Below, one piece after another: positions 8,721 through 16,526 of a stretch of 29,803 nucleotides of DNA. Below the pieces are notes generated by a model. That model had not been told where the DNA came from and did not search any database. It saw only the letters and a list, made by a program, of their open reading frames with translations. The stretch comes from Onthomorpha sp937906975. Its GTDB lineage: Bacteria > Bacteroidota > Bacteroidia > Bacteroidales > P3. Position numbers and translations under genes: made by a program. The DNA lies in contig JAZLDH010000003.1 in the NCBI GenBank assembly GCA_045614605.1, forward strand, positions 1-29,803, given 5' to 3'. How positions within the stretch are numbered: position 1 is the stretch's first letter; every line of letters starts with the position of its first letter.

Positions 8721-9269
8721 TTATTCAGCAGGAGTTTCAGTTGCTTCAGCTACTGCTTCTTCTGTTGCAGGAGCTTCTTCTGCTGTTTCTGCTGCTGCAG
8801 CTGCTTGAGCTTCTTCTCTTTTCTTAGCTATTGCTGCTGCTTTTGCTGCATTAACTTCTGCTTCTTTAGCTAAACGTTGTTTAGCATCTTCTTTTTGTGC
8901 GTTTCTGCAAGATTCTTGTTTAGCAGATATTTTGTTGTTCTTTTCAAGCAACCATGCTTCAAATTTTTTGTCTGCTACCTCTTGTGTAATCGCTCCTTTT
9001 TCAACTCCTATTTGTAAGTGTCTTTTCAATAAAGCGCCTTTGTAAGAAAGAATGTTTCTTGCTGTTTCTGTAGGTTGAGCTCCGTTTTTCAACCATGTGC
9101 AAGCGCTATCCACATTCAACTCAATAGTTGCAGGATTTGTCATAGGGTTGTAAGTTCCCAACTTTTCAATAAATTTTCCATCACGTGCTGCACGAGCATC
9201 CGCAACAACGATATGATAAAAAGGTGCACCTTTTTTACCGTGACGTTGTAATCTAATTTTTACTGCCAT
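8721..9269 (-). CDS. rpsP: 30S ribosomal protein S16 with long C-terminal tail
   Basis: Residues 1-80 are canonical S16: MAVKIRLQRHGKKGAPFYHIVVADARAARDG in the start region, KLGTYNPM, and NGAQPTETARNIL. S16 is an essential assembly protein of the 30S subunit. The protein has 182 residues against ~80-90 in E. coli. The extra ~90 residues are Ala/Glu/Lys-rich (KREEAQAAAAAETAEEAPATEE), a low-complexity extension usual in Bacteroidetes S16. It has its own strong promoter (9301-9332) and precedes rimM. Confidence 0.96.
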   Translation of the reverse strand: MAVKIRLQRHGKKGAPFYHIVVADARAARDGKFIEKLGTYNPMTNPATIELNVDSACTWLKNGAQPTETARNILSYKGALLKRHLQIGVEKGAITQEVADKKFEAWLLEKNNKISAKQESCRNAQKEDAKQRLAKEAEVNAAKAAAIAKKREEAQAAAAAETAEEAPATEEAVAEATETPAE

Positions 9270-9300
9270 TTTATTTTTATGTTTTTAAAATTTGAGGTTG

Positions 9301-9332
9301 CAAAATTAGTCATTTTATTTCGTTTACACAAA
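9301..9332 (-). promoter_or_regulatory. Promoter of rpsP
   Basis: On the minus strand, TTTG (9332-9329), 20 bp and TAATTTTG (9308-9301) match both boxes. It occupies the gap between the stop of the Ig-like lipoprotein gene (9334) and rpsP and leaves a 5' UTR of about 25 bases. Confidence 0.8.
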
Positions 9333-9333
9333 T

Positions 9334-10728
9334 TTATTCCGAAATAATCCACTCTTCTTCTGTTGTCCAACCTTTTTTAATAAAAATATTTTTATTATAA
9401 ATCAATACTTTTTCGCTTTCTTCTTGCAATTCAAAGTTTGCTCTATTCCACTTCTTATTGCAATTTCTATCTATCGCAATTTTTATTTTGTAATTGCCTT
9501 CTTTTAGATTTTTAAAACTAACAGACTTTGCATTTTCCAAGGCATACTCTTCCAAAACCACTTTTCCTGCCATATTATATAGGTAAAATATATAGCAAGC
9601 ATTGTTTGAAACACTGTCCACAAAGTTTAAAGTTAGCGAGCCATAATCTTGCTGAGAGGAATAATAAAAATTATGCTTAAACTCTCTATTTGTTTGATTA
9701 TAAATATTTGATATTGAGTTTTTTTCTACAATAATTTCATATTTAGTTGCCATTTTCAAATCCTTATCCAAAGAATAAAGCGTATCATTCTTTTTCAAAA
9801 AATTCACCTGCAAAGTATCGGTATTTTCAATCAAAAACGCCGAAAATTCCTCCTTTGTCAAAGTGTCTTTAAACACAATATCATATCCTCCTTCAAAGAA
9901 AGCAACAGTATCTTTCTCATATTTATTAATGCTAAATAAAGAATCTTTTATTATTCTCTGAGAAATATTTTGCGAAGAATCAGTTTTTTCTTCCACAAAA
10001 TCGCTGTAATAAAATTTATTTTTAAGCAATCTCATCTTAGATGTAGAATCAGAAACATAAGGAATTAGAATTTCGTTAGAGAATCCAATGCCTTCATTTG
10101 GCAAATCATATATTTTGTTTTGATTCTTATCATCTAATATTATCAACTTATAATTCTTTTCTGCAAGGTTATGAAATCGGAAAACACCATTGCTATCTGT
10201 CCTTGTCAAATAGTCAGAAGGCGTTGTTTTTATGTAAGTTGTATCAAAATTTGAATACAATAACACATACTTATTCGCAATTGGTTTGAGTTCAAAGGCA
10301 TCTAAAATTTTACCCTCGTACCATAGCGTATCAATATGACTGCCTGTAGAAAAAGCAAATGAAAATCCATTTAAGCGATTGCCTTCATTGTAATCCTTTA
10401 TCGCATCGGCAAAATCTATTATATATGTTGTATTTTCTTTTAACGAATCTAACCCTTTAATACTTATGGTTTTAAGATCAGAAGTTATTTCTGGAGTTGG
10501 TTTTATTTGAGGAGAAATCAAGACTTTATTGATTGGATTTTCCAAAACAATATATTCATCAAACTCAATCTTTATCTGCTTACCATTAAAGTTTACACTA
10601 TTTTGATAAGGTGTGCTTTTCACAAACTCAGGAGGCGTTACATCTTTCTCTCCCCCGCTTGGAGTTACTATTTTTGCACAAGAAAATACAATAAAACTTA
10701 TAAAAAAAATCGCAAATATCCTTTTCAT
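9334..10728 (-). CDS. Ig-like domain lipoprotein
   Basis: This 464-residue lipoprotein has signal MKRIFAIFFISFIVFSC with the lipidated Cys at 17. Residues ~30-130 fit a bacterial Ig-like (Big_5/SbsA-like) domain: VTPPEFVKSTPYQNSVNFNG at its start, then KIEFDEYIVL, and SLKENTTYIIDFADAIKDYNEGN near its end. A second beta-rich segment (~137-200) with SNGVFRFHNLAEKNYKLIILDD resembles a carboxypeptidase regulatory-like fold. A D-x-N-x-N segment (DDKNQNKIYD) and a similar DRNCNKKWNRAN near the end could be short Ca-binding-like turns. This architecture is common in Bacteroidetes envelope proteins, but its function is not assigned. It lies upstream of rpsP and has a TAnnTTTG box only 5 bp before its ATG. 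Confidence 0.8.
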   Translation of the reverse strand: MKRIFAIFFISFIVFSCAKIVTPSGGEKDVTPPEFVKSTPYQNSVNFNGKQIKIEFDEYIVLENPINKVLISPQIKPTPEITSDLKTISIKGLDSLKENTTYIIDFADAIKDYNEGNRLNGFSFAFSTGSHIDTLWYEGKILDAFELKPIANKYVLLYSNFDTTYIKTTPSDYLTRTDSNGVFRFHNLAEKNYKLIILDDKNQNKIYDLPNEGIGFSNEILIPYVSDSTSKMRLLKNKFYYSDFVEEKTDSSQNISQRIIKDSLFSINKYEKDTVAFFEGGYDIVFKDTLTKEEFSAFLIENTDTLQVNFLKKNDTLYSLDKDLKMATKYEIIVEKNSISNIYNQTNREFKHNFYYSSQQDYGSLTLNFVDSVSNNACYIFYLYNMAGKVVLEEYALENAKSVSFKNLKEGNYKIKIAIDRNCNKKWNRANFELQEESEKVLIYNKNIFIKKGWTTEEEWIISE

Positions 10729-10733
10729 ATTTG

Positions 10734-10741
10734 CAAAGGTA
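10734..10741 (-). promoter_or_regulatory. -7 promoter box very close to the lipoprotein start
   Basis: TACCTTTG on the minus strand ends 5 bp before the ATG at 10728, implying a leaderless or nearly leaderless mRNA. A TTTG at -33 is missing. The 21-bp repeat group begins exactly in that upstream position. Confidence 0.45.
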
Positions 10742-10759
10742 AGAAATTAATTTCGTTTT

Positions 10760-10827
10760 CTTAGGATTAGAAAAATATTTCTTAGGATTATAAAATTATC
10801 TCTTAGGATTAAAAAAATATCTCTTAG
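10760..10827. repeat. 21-bp-period CTTAG repeat group (4 cores)
   Basis: CTTAG occurs at 10760, 10781, 10802 and 10823, exactly 21 bp apart. The first three units share CTTAGGATTA followed by A/T-only linkers; the fourth reads CTTAGCTTT and forms the left arm of the nhaD terminator. The group fills the gap between the lipoprotein promoter box and that terminator. Confidence 0.75.
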
Positions 10828-10860
10828 CTTTTTTCAAGTAAAATAAAGCTAAGAGATATT
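10816..10860 (-). terminator. Terminator downstream of nhaD
   Basis: Arms AATATCTCTTAGCTTT (10816-10831) and AAAGCTAAGAGATATT (10845-10860) form a perfect 16-bp stem with a 13-base loop, 23 bp after the nhaD stop. On the minus strand it runs into a TTTTT stretch. Confidence 0.8.
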
Positions 10861-10883
10861 GAATTTATGATATAGTTTCTAAA

Positions 10884-12173
10884 CTATGCTGCGTGGAAAA
10901 TGAAATTGCTCATTAAATAGAATGTTCCTGCACCTGCAAGGTATCCTATCAAAGCCCACAAAGTTATTTTTTTCAAATACCAGATAAAGTCTATTTTTTC
11001 CATTCCCATAACTGCAACACCTGCTGCAGAACCAATGATTAACAAACTTCCTCCTGTACCTGCGCAGTATGCAAGGCCTTCCCAGAATACTCCATCAACT
11101 GCAAATGCTCCTATTGCTTCGATTGGATACATTCCCATAGCCGCTGCAACCAACGGAACGTTGTCTATGATAGATGAAAGCACACCTATAACTACGTTTA
11201 TAACGTAAACGTTTCCTAATTCATTAAGACTTTCTGCCAAAAGTGCCAAATGACCTGCTTCGTTCAAACAACTAACAGCCATTAATATACCAAGGAAGAA
11301 TAAAACTGAAGGAACGTCAACTTTTTGTATGATTGTAGTTACGTTAAGACGAGAATAATTTGTTGGATTGTTTTTGTGCATAATTTCTGTTGTAATCCAC
11401 AAAATTCCTAATCCGAATAAAATTCCTAAATATGGAGGAAGGTGAGTTATTGTCTTAAATACAGGAACGAATAACAATAAAGCAACTCCCATAATTAAGA
11501 TTATCAAACTTTGTTTTCTTGTTACGCTTGAACTTTCTTCTGATTCTACTTTTTCAGGTCTTTCAAGTTTTCCTTTCATTGTAAAGCCTATGATTGCAAC
11601 TGGCACAAGTAAAGAAACTAATGAAGGAACGAATGTTTGTAATATAACGTTGCCTGCTGTAATGTTACCTTTTATCCAAAGCATAATGGTAGTTACGTCT
11701 CCAATTGGCGACCATGCTCCACCAGCGTTTGCTGCCAAGATAACCATACCCGCAAAGAACCAACGTGTGTTTTTATCCCCTACGAGTTTTCTAAGCAATG
11801 CACACATAACTATTGAAGTTGTTAAATTATCTAACACAGCCGACATAAAGAATGTCAAGATAGAGATAATCCAAAGCAACTTTCTTTTGTTTGTAGTAGT
11901 GATTTTGTCTGTGATAATTGAGAAACCATCGTGCTTGTCTATGATTTCAACAATTGTCATCGCACCTAAAAGGAAGAAAAGAATTTCTGCGGTTTCTCCT
12001 AAGTGATGAATCAATCCGCCTTCTTTCAATCCTGGTCCAAAAAGGGCGAAAACAGCCCAAATAACAGCGGCTAATAAAACAGCTGTTGCAGATTTGTTAA
12101 TTTTTAACGGGTGTTCCAATGCTATCATGGCATATCCTATGACAAAGATAGCGATCATTAAACCAAAATACAT
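10884..12173 (-). CDS. nhaD: NhaD-type Na+/H+ antiporter
   Basis: This 429-residue integral membrane protein is probably made of about 12 helices. Family features seen are ETAEILFFLLGAMTIVEIID (near 59-78), ILTFFMSAVLDNLTTSIVM (about 103-121), and AANAGGAWSPIGDVTTIMLWIKG (about 147-169), whose Asp, Thr and Ser residues are the ion-binding region in the ion transporter superfamily. It exchanges cytoplasmic Na+ for protons and serves salt and pH homeostasis. It follows yidC by 44 bp. No TAnnTTTG box is seen in that gap, so it may be cotranscribed with yidC. Confidence 0.92.
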   Translation of the reverse strand: MYFGLMIAIFVIGYAMIALEHPLKINKSATAVLLAAVIWAVFALFGPGLKEGGLIHHLGETAEILFFLLGAMTIVEIIDKHDGFSIITDKITTTNKRKLLWIISILTFFMSAVLDNLTTSIVMCALLRKLVGDKNTRWFFAGMVILAANAGGAWSPIGDVTTIMLWIKGNITAGNVILQTFVPSLVSLLVPVAIIGFTMKGKLERPEKVESEESSSVTRKQSLIILIMGVALLLFVPVFKTITHLPPYLGILFGLGILWITTEIMHKNNPTNYSRLNVTTIIQKVDVPSVLFFLGILMAVSCLNEAGHLALLAESLNELGNVYVINVVIGVLSSIIDNVPLVAAAMGMYPIEAIGAFAVDGVFWEGLAYCAGTGGSLLIIGSAAGVAVMGMEKIDFIWYLKKITLWALIGYLAGAGTFYLMSNFIFHAA

Positions 12174-12217
12174 AATATTTAAGTTTTAGTTAATAATTAA
12201 ATTTATTTTTACTTAGT

Positions 12218-14191
12218 TTATCTTCTGCGTTGTTGTTGTTTCTTTCTTTCTTCTAAAATAGCTTGATTTTGTTTTTCAAGGTTTTCTATTCTTTGTTGCC
12301 ATTTTGATTTTTTTATTGGCTTCTTTGCGTTTGCTTCTAACCTTGCTAACACTTTTTTATCGTCAATTGTTTTTCTGATAATAAACATTTGTAAGAAAGT
12401 AAAGCACAATGAAATGAAGTAATAGTAGTTTAAGGCTGCTGAGAAGCTGTTAAAAATAAACAACATCATAATTGGCATAAAGTACATCATGAATTTCATT
12501 CCTGGCATCGTTTGTGTTTGCGCTTGTTGTTTCATTGAAATATGTGTGTACACTAATTGTGCTACGGTCATCAATAAACAGAACAACGAAACGTGATTTC
12601 CATAGAATGGAATATTGAATGGTAGATTTATTATTGAGTCGTATGTTGATAAGTCATCTGCCCAAAGGAAGGATTGTTGTCTTAACTCAATTGAAGCAGG
12701 GAAGAAACGGAACATAGCAATCAAAATAGGGAATTGAATTAACATTGGCAAACAACCAGCCATAGGTTTAATACCCGCTCTCTTGTAGAGATTCATCACT
12801 GCTTGTTGTTTTTGCATTGCTTGTTCTTGTTTTGGATATTTTTCGTTTATCTTTTGAACCTCAGGTGCGATAACCTTCATTTTTGCAGTAGAGGCAAATT
12901 GTTTATACGCAAGAGGGAATAAGACAATCTTTACAAGAATTGTAAGAATCAAAATAATAATTCCCATACTCCAACCAAAACTTTGCAAAAAGTCGAAAAC
13001 AGGAATAATTACAAAACGATTTATCCATTGAAGTAAGAAAAAGCCCCAACCAAGTGGTATTATTTCTTCCATTTGTAAATCATAGTCGCTTATAACTGCG
13101 TATTTGTTTGGTCCAAAGAAGAACTCCATATCATATTCGTAATGATTCTTTTCTTCATCAAAAGGAATACTTATGTTAGATGACATTGTACGAAGATAAT
13201 TGTCCTTTTCGCCTTTTTCTGTCTGAGTTTGCATATTGCCAGATATGAATCCCTCACCTGTATTTGCGATTAAGGCAGTAGAAAAGAATTGTTGCTTGTA
13301 TGAAATCCATTTAATAGGAATACCATTCTCTTCTTTCTTATCATCAACTCCGTTTTCCTTTAAATATTCCACCTCATCTTTCAACAAATAATAGATAGAA
13401 GAACTTTTATTCTCTACAGCACCATCTTTTTCCTTTATTCTCAATTTTGAATCCCAAACAAATTCTAATGTATTTCTATCAGTTATTACATTATTTAGGT
13501 TGTGTGCTACAATATCAAAGCCAACTCTGTAATCGTTTCCTTTGATTGTGTAACGATATTCAAGATATGAAGCGTCTTTTGAAAGAGAATCCACTTTGTT
13601 TGTGTAAATACGCATGCTTACAACAAGAGTGTCTTCATTCTTTACTTTGATTGGAGTAGAATCGCTATAAATTCTGTTATTAACAAGTAGTTCAAAATTC
13701 AAATCTTTTGTTTGTAAAACTCTTTGACCTAAAGAAAGATTTAATCCGTAGTTGTTTCCATCTTTTATAAAGAATCTTACGCTATCTTGTTGATAGGTTT
13801 TGTATTCTGAAAGATAGACTTGTTGTATTTTTCCTCCAAGTGTGTTAAACTCTATGCGTAATAGGTCGTTTTCTACAAATAAATGTTTTTCTGGATTTAA
13901 GGCTGCTTGTGAGAAAACTCCAAAATAATTTTCTAATTCTCTTTGAGCCTCAACAGCAGTTGAATCTTCCGATTTTGCCTCTGCTATTGTTTGTTTTAAT
14001 TCTTCGGCTTTTGTAAGTGTATTAGTTGTTGCTTTTTCTGCCTTTTCACTTGCTCTTTTTTGAACTGCTAAAACAGAATCTTGTTTACGCTTTATTTCTG
14101 CTTTTTCTTCGTCTGAGGGTTGCACCATATACATCCACGCAGTCATAACAGCGAAAATCAACACTAATCCAATAATCGTTTTTTTGTCCAT
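12218..14191 (-). CDS. yidC: Membrane protein insertase YidC
   Basis: The 657-residue length suits Bacteroidetes YidC. There is one N-terminal helix (TIIGLVLIFAVMTAWMYMVQP), a large periplasmic beta domain (~60-370, with LRIEFNTLGGKIQQVYLSEY), and a conserved five-helix core from WGFFLLQWINRFVIIPVFDF through TILVKIVLFPLAYKQFASTAKM, GCLPMLIQFPILIAMF and PGMKFMMYFMPIMMLF. The C-terminal tail is basic (KKPIKKSKWQQRIENL and RKKQQQRRR) and may contact the ribosome. It inserts and folds inner-membrane proteins with or without SecYEG. It is the first gene before nhaD. Confidence 0.96.
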   Translation of the reverse strand: MDKKTIIGLVLIFAVMTAWMYMVQPSDEEKAEIKRKQDSVLAVQKRASEKAEKATTNTLTKAEELKQTIAEAKSEDSTAVEAQRELENYFGVFSQAALNPEKHLFVENDLLRIEFNTLGGKIQQVYLSEYKTYQQDSVRFFIKDGNNYGLNLSLGQRVLQTKDLNFELLVNNRIYSDSTPIKVKNEDTLVVSMRIYTNKVDSLSKDASYLEYRYTIKGNDYRVGFDIVAHNLNNVITDRNTLEFVWDSKLRIKEKDGAVENKSSSIYYLLKDEVEYLKENGVDDKKEENGIPIKWISYKQQFFSTALIANTGEGFISGNMQTQTEKGEKDNYLRTMSSNISIPFDEEKNHYEYDMEFFFGPNKYAVISDYDLQMEEIIPLGWGFFLLQWINRFVIIPVFDFLQSFGWSMGIIILILTILVKIVLFPLAYKQFASTAKMKVIAPEVQKINEKYPKQEQAMQKQQAVMNLYKRAGIKPMAGCLPMLIQFPILIAMFRFFPASIELRQQSFLWADDLSTYDSIINLPFNIPFYGNHVSLFCLLMTVAQLVYTHISMKQQAQTQTMPGMKFMMYFMPIMMLFIFNSFSAALNYYYFISLCFTFLQMFIIRKTIDDKKVLARLEANAKKPIKKSKWQQRIENLEKQNQAILEERKKQQQRRR

Positions 14192-14248
14192 TGTTATTTA
14201 TCGTTTTTTATTATAAAAATCCTATTTTTAATTTGAAAAACAAAGTCG

Positions 14249-14256
14249 CAAAGGTA
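14249..14256 (-). promoter_or_regulatory. Probable -7 promoter box of yidC
   Basis: TACCTTTG on the minus strand lies 58 bp before the yidC ATG, downstream of the MATE stop. The -33 region has only T-rich near matches, so this is supported by one box. Confidence 0.45.
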
Positions 14257-14301
14257 GTAAAAAAAAGATTTATAAAAGAATTTTATACGGTTTATTTTTT
14301 G

Positions 14302-15603
14302 TTATTGTACAAAAATCTTTTTTCTACTCATTAACATCATTAATAAACTTCTTCCTAATAAGTAGGTTAGAAAGGCAAGCCAAAGAGCATTGTTGCCAAG
14401 GCTTGGAGAAAGAAAATAATATATTAGGAAAAATGCAGCGGTTGAAACAAAAATAGCGTTTCTCATTATGACAGACTCTGTTAGACCTATGAGAATGCCA
14501 TCGTAAAGAAAGGCTACAAATCCTGTGAGCGGAATAAAAAGTATCCAAAATAAATAATTTTCCGCAAAGGCTATAACATCTTGATTGTCGGTAAAGATTC
14601 CAAGAATGTTTTCACCAAATAGTGCATATATAATAATGAATAAGACAGAGATTACACCGCCCCACAAAAGGAAGCGTTTAACATAGTTTTGTAGTAGCTT
14701 GTAATTGTTTTCTCCCTTGGCTTTTCCGCATAGAGATTCTGCAGCGTAGGCAAAGCCGTCCATAAAATAGGAAAACAAGGTAAAGAACTGCATCAAAAGT
14801 GTATTCATTGCAAGGGTTGGATACGGCATTTTTGTTGAAGCAATAGTGAAATAACTTGTTACTATTATCAAACAAAGCGTACGAAGAAAAATATCGGAAT
14901 TTACCTTAAAGAATAGTTTCATCTTGTCTAAGGATAGGGCTTGTTTAAGATTGAAATATTTTGTTATTTCTCCGTATTTTTTTCTCCATATTAAAAGCGT
15001 TGTAATTAATCCTCCATATTGTGCAATTACTGTGCCTAATGCCACTCCTTTTATCGACATATCAAAATAGAAAACCAATACAAAACTAAATACTATATTG
15101 AGTAGGTTTATGATTATGGAAATCCACATTGGGTTTTTAGAGTCTTGCATTCCTATAAACCAGCCTTTCAAAGCGTACATGCCGAGTGTGGCTGGTGCTG
15201 CCCAAATTCTGATTGAGAAATAGCTAAGTGCCAATGCTCCTACCGAATTTTTATCCTCTATCAACATAAGAGAGAGTTTGCCAATAGGCTTTTGAAAGAC
15301 TATTAGCAAGAAAGCGGCTACGATTGCTATGAAGCAGGCTCTGATAAGTATGTTTGCTTGTTCTTTTTTGTCGTTTGCTCCGTATGCTTGTGCGGTAAAT
15401 CCGCTTGTTCCCATTCTTAGAAATCCAAAATTCCAATAAATGATATTGAAAATCATCGTTCCTACCGCTATTGCTCCAATATAATCTATTCCATCGCCAT
15501 TGTCTAAATGTCCTACAATGGCTGTATCTACCATTCCTAATAAAGGAACGGTTATGTTTGTGATTATATTCGGTATTGCTAAGCGTAGGATTTGCTTATT
15601 CAT
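14302..15603 (-). CDS. MATE family multidrug/metabolite exporter
   Basis: The protein has 433 residues and about 12 predicted helices in two related halves. The opening ILRLAIPNIITNITVPLLGMVDTAIVGHLD (5-34) and the IGAIAVGTMIFNIIYWNFGFLRMGTSGFTAQAYG segment are typical of the DinF branch of the MATE family. Such proteins expel cationic compounds using Na+ or H+ gradients; the substrate cannot be read from sequence. Its ATG overlaps the TAA of the upstream gene (TAATG, one shared base), so translation is probably coupled. Confidence 0.92.
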   Translation of the reverse strand: MNKQILRLAIPNIITNITVPLLGMVDTAIVGHLDNGDGIDYIGAIAVGTMIFNIIYWNFGFLRMGTSGFTAQAYGANDKKEQANILIRACFIAIVAAFLLIVFQKPIGKLSLMLIEDKNSVGALALSYFSIRIWAAPATLGMYALKGWFIGMQDSKNPMWISIIINLLNIVFSFVLVFYFDMSIKGVALGTVIAQYGGLITTLLIWRKKYGEITKYFNLKQALSLDKMKLFFKVNSDIFLRTLCLIIVTSYFTIASTKMPYPTLAMNTLLMQFFTLFSYFMDGFAYAAESLCGKAKGENNYKLLQNYVKRFLLWGGVISVLFIIIYALFGENILGIFTDNQDVIAFAENYLFWILFIPLTGFVAFLYDGILIGLTESVIMRNAIFVSTAAFFLIYYFLSPSLGNNALWLAFLTYLLGRSLLMMLMSRKKIFVQ

Positions 15604-16316
15604 TATTTCTTTTTTGAAAGCAAAGAGGTGTAATATTTATAATGCCATATAATATGTATAAGGGCGATGATTGTCATTGCAATTCCAAATTCTACATGCC
15701 ATTGCAAGAAATCTCTAAACCATTCCATGCAAAAACCATAGTTTATCTGCAATGCCAAAACAAATCCCAATATGCAAGAAACCAAAAATGTTAAAAGCAA
15801 AATCACATTCCATAGTTTTCTATGAGAAAGCTTTTTCATCTTGCCTGTTTTGACTAAAATAAATGTTGTAAGATAAGCAATTAAAACCACAAAACTTATT
15901 GTAATTATACGGTATGGTTTCTTTGATTTTTTTTCCTTAGCTTTAGAAATTTTTTCCTTAGGAATATTTTTATTTTCCTTAGGAAAAATTTTATTTTCCT
16001 TAGAGATTTTTTCTTCGCTCTTTTCTACGATTTTTTCTTCCTTAACAGGAGGAGTTTTTTTAGGTGTAACTTCTTGTTTTTCTTCTACTTTCTCTTCCAC
16101 AACCACAGAAGGAGTTTCCGTAGCCTGCTCTTGAAGTTGAATTAATCCGTTGTCGCAATAAGAATCTTGGTTTTCGTCAATAAATCTTCCGCATTCGCCT
16201 TGACAATTGTACTTTTCTCCAAAAGGACATTGTGCATTAAGAGAGAAAAATAAAAGCGAAAAGATTGCAAAGCATAAGATAGAAAGTGTGTTTTTAGATT
16301 TCATATAAATTTTCAT
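15603..16316 (-). CDS. Exported membrane protein with Lys/Glu-rich linker and three C-terminal helices
   Basis: The protein has 237 residues: a signal peptide (LSILCFAIFSLLFFSLNAQ), a Cys-rich segment CPFGEKYNCQGECGRFIDENQ (about 30-50) with DENQDSYCD that looks like a Ca-binding or thrombospondin-3-type turn, and a charged linker (~70-135). Three membrane helices follow (RIITISFVVLIAYLTTFILV; LWNVILLLTFLVSCILGFVLAL; VEFGIAMTIIALIHIIWHY). His residues in the last two helices resemble the haem-binding DUF4405/cytochrome-b-like families, an uncertain match. Part of the linker is encoded by a 21-bp repeat giving heptads SKENKIF, PKENKNI and PKEKISK. The ATG at 16304 (Met5) is an equally likely start. 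It forms an operon with the MATE gene. Confidence 0.65.
   Translation of the reverse strand: MKIYMKSKNTLSILCFAIFSLLFFSLNAQCPFGEKYNCQGECGRFIDENQDSYCDNGLIQLQEQATETPSVVVEEKVEEKQEVTPKKTPPVKEEKIVEKSEEKISKENKIFPKENKNIPKEKISKAKEKKSKKPYRIITISFVVLIAYLTTFILVKTGKMKKLSHRKLWNVILLLTFLVSCILGFVLALQINYGFCMEWFRDFLQWHVEFGIAMTIIALIHIIWHYKYYTSLLSKKK
15936..16003. repeat. 21-bp-period CTTAG repeat group inside a coding sequence (4 cores)
   Basis: CTTAG occurs at 15936, 15957, 15978 and 15999, each 21 bp apart, with 16-base linkers that are mostly A/T. This is the same period, core and copy number as the intergenic group at 10760-10827. Because 21 is a multiple of three, the units are read in frame as a Lys-rich heptad repeat. 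Confidence 0.7.
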
Positions 16317-16338
16317 TACTTTAATTTTATTTTTTTTG

Positions 16339-16346
16339 CAAAGATA
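16339..16346 (-). promoter_or_regulatory. -7 promoter box of the 16316-14302 operon
   Basis: TATCTTTG on the minus strand fits TAnnTTTG and lies 22 bp before the ATG at 16316. No good TTTG is present at -33. Confidence 0.45.
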
Positions 16347-16486
16347 AATCTAAAACTAAGATTAAGGATTATTTCTTAGGTATTTATGAAATTTATTTTA
16401 AAGTTAAATCATTGATTATTCGTAGCATAGAAATCATTGTTAAGAAAAAATTATAAGAAAAAGCGATTTTATTCAATTAAAAAGTG

Positions 16487-16494
16487 TATATTCG
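16487..16494 (+). promoter_or_regulatory. Weak promoter candidate for atpD
   Basis: TATATTCG differs from TAnnTTTG at one base and lies 32 bp before the atpD ATG. The -33 region is T-rich (GATTTTATT) without a perfect TTTG. The rest of 16347-16480 shows no other feature. Confidence 0.3.
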
Positions 16495-16526
16495 CAAACT
16501 GAATTTAACGAATAATAAATAGAACT

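Noticed and set aside
11590..12006. Plus-strand ORF of 138 codons inside nhaD
   Set aside because: It is an antisense shadow of a membrane protein gene with no recognisable product.
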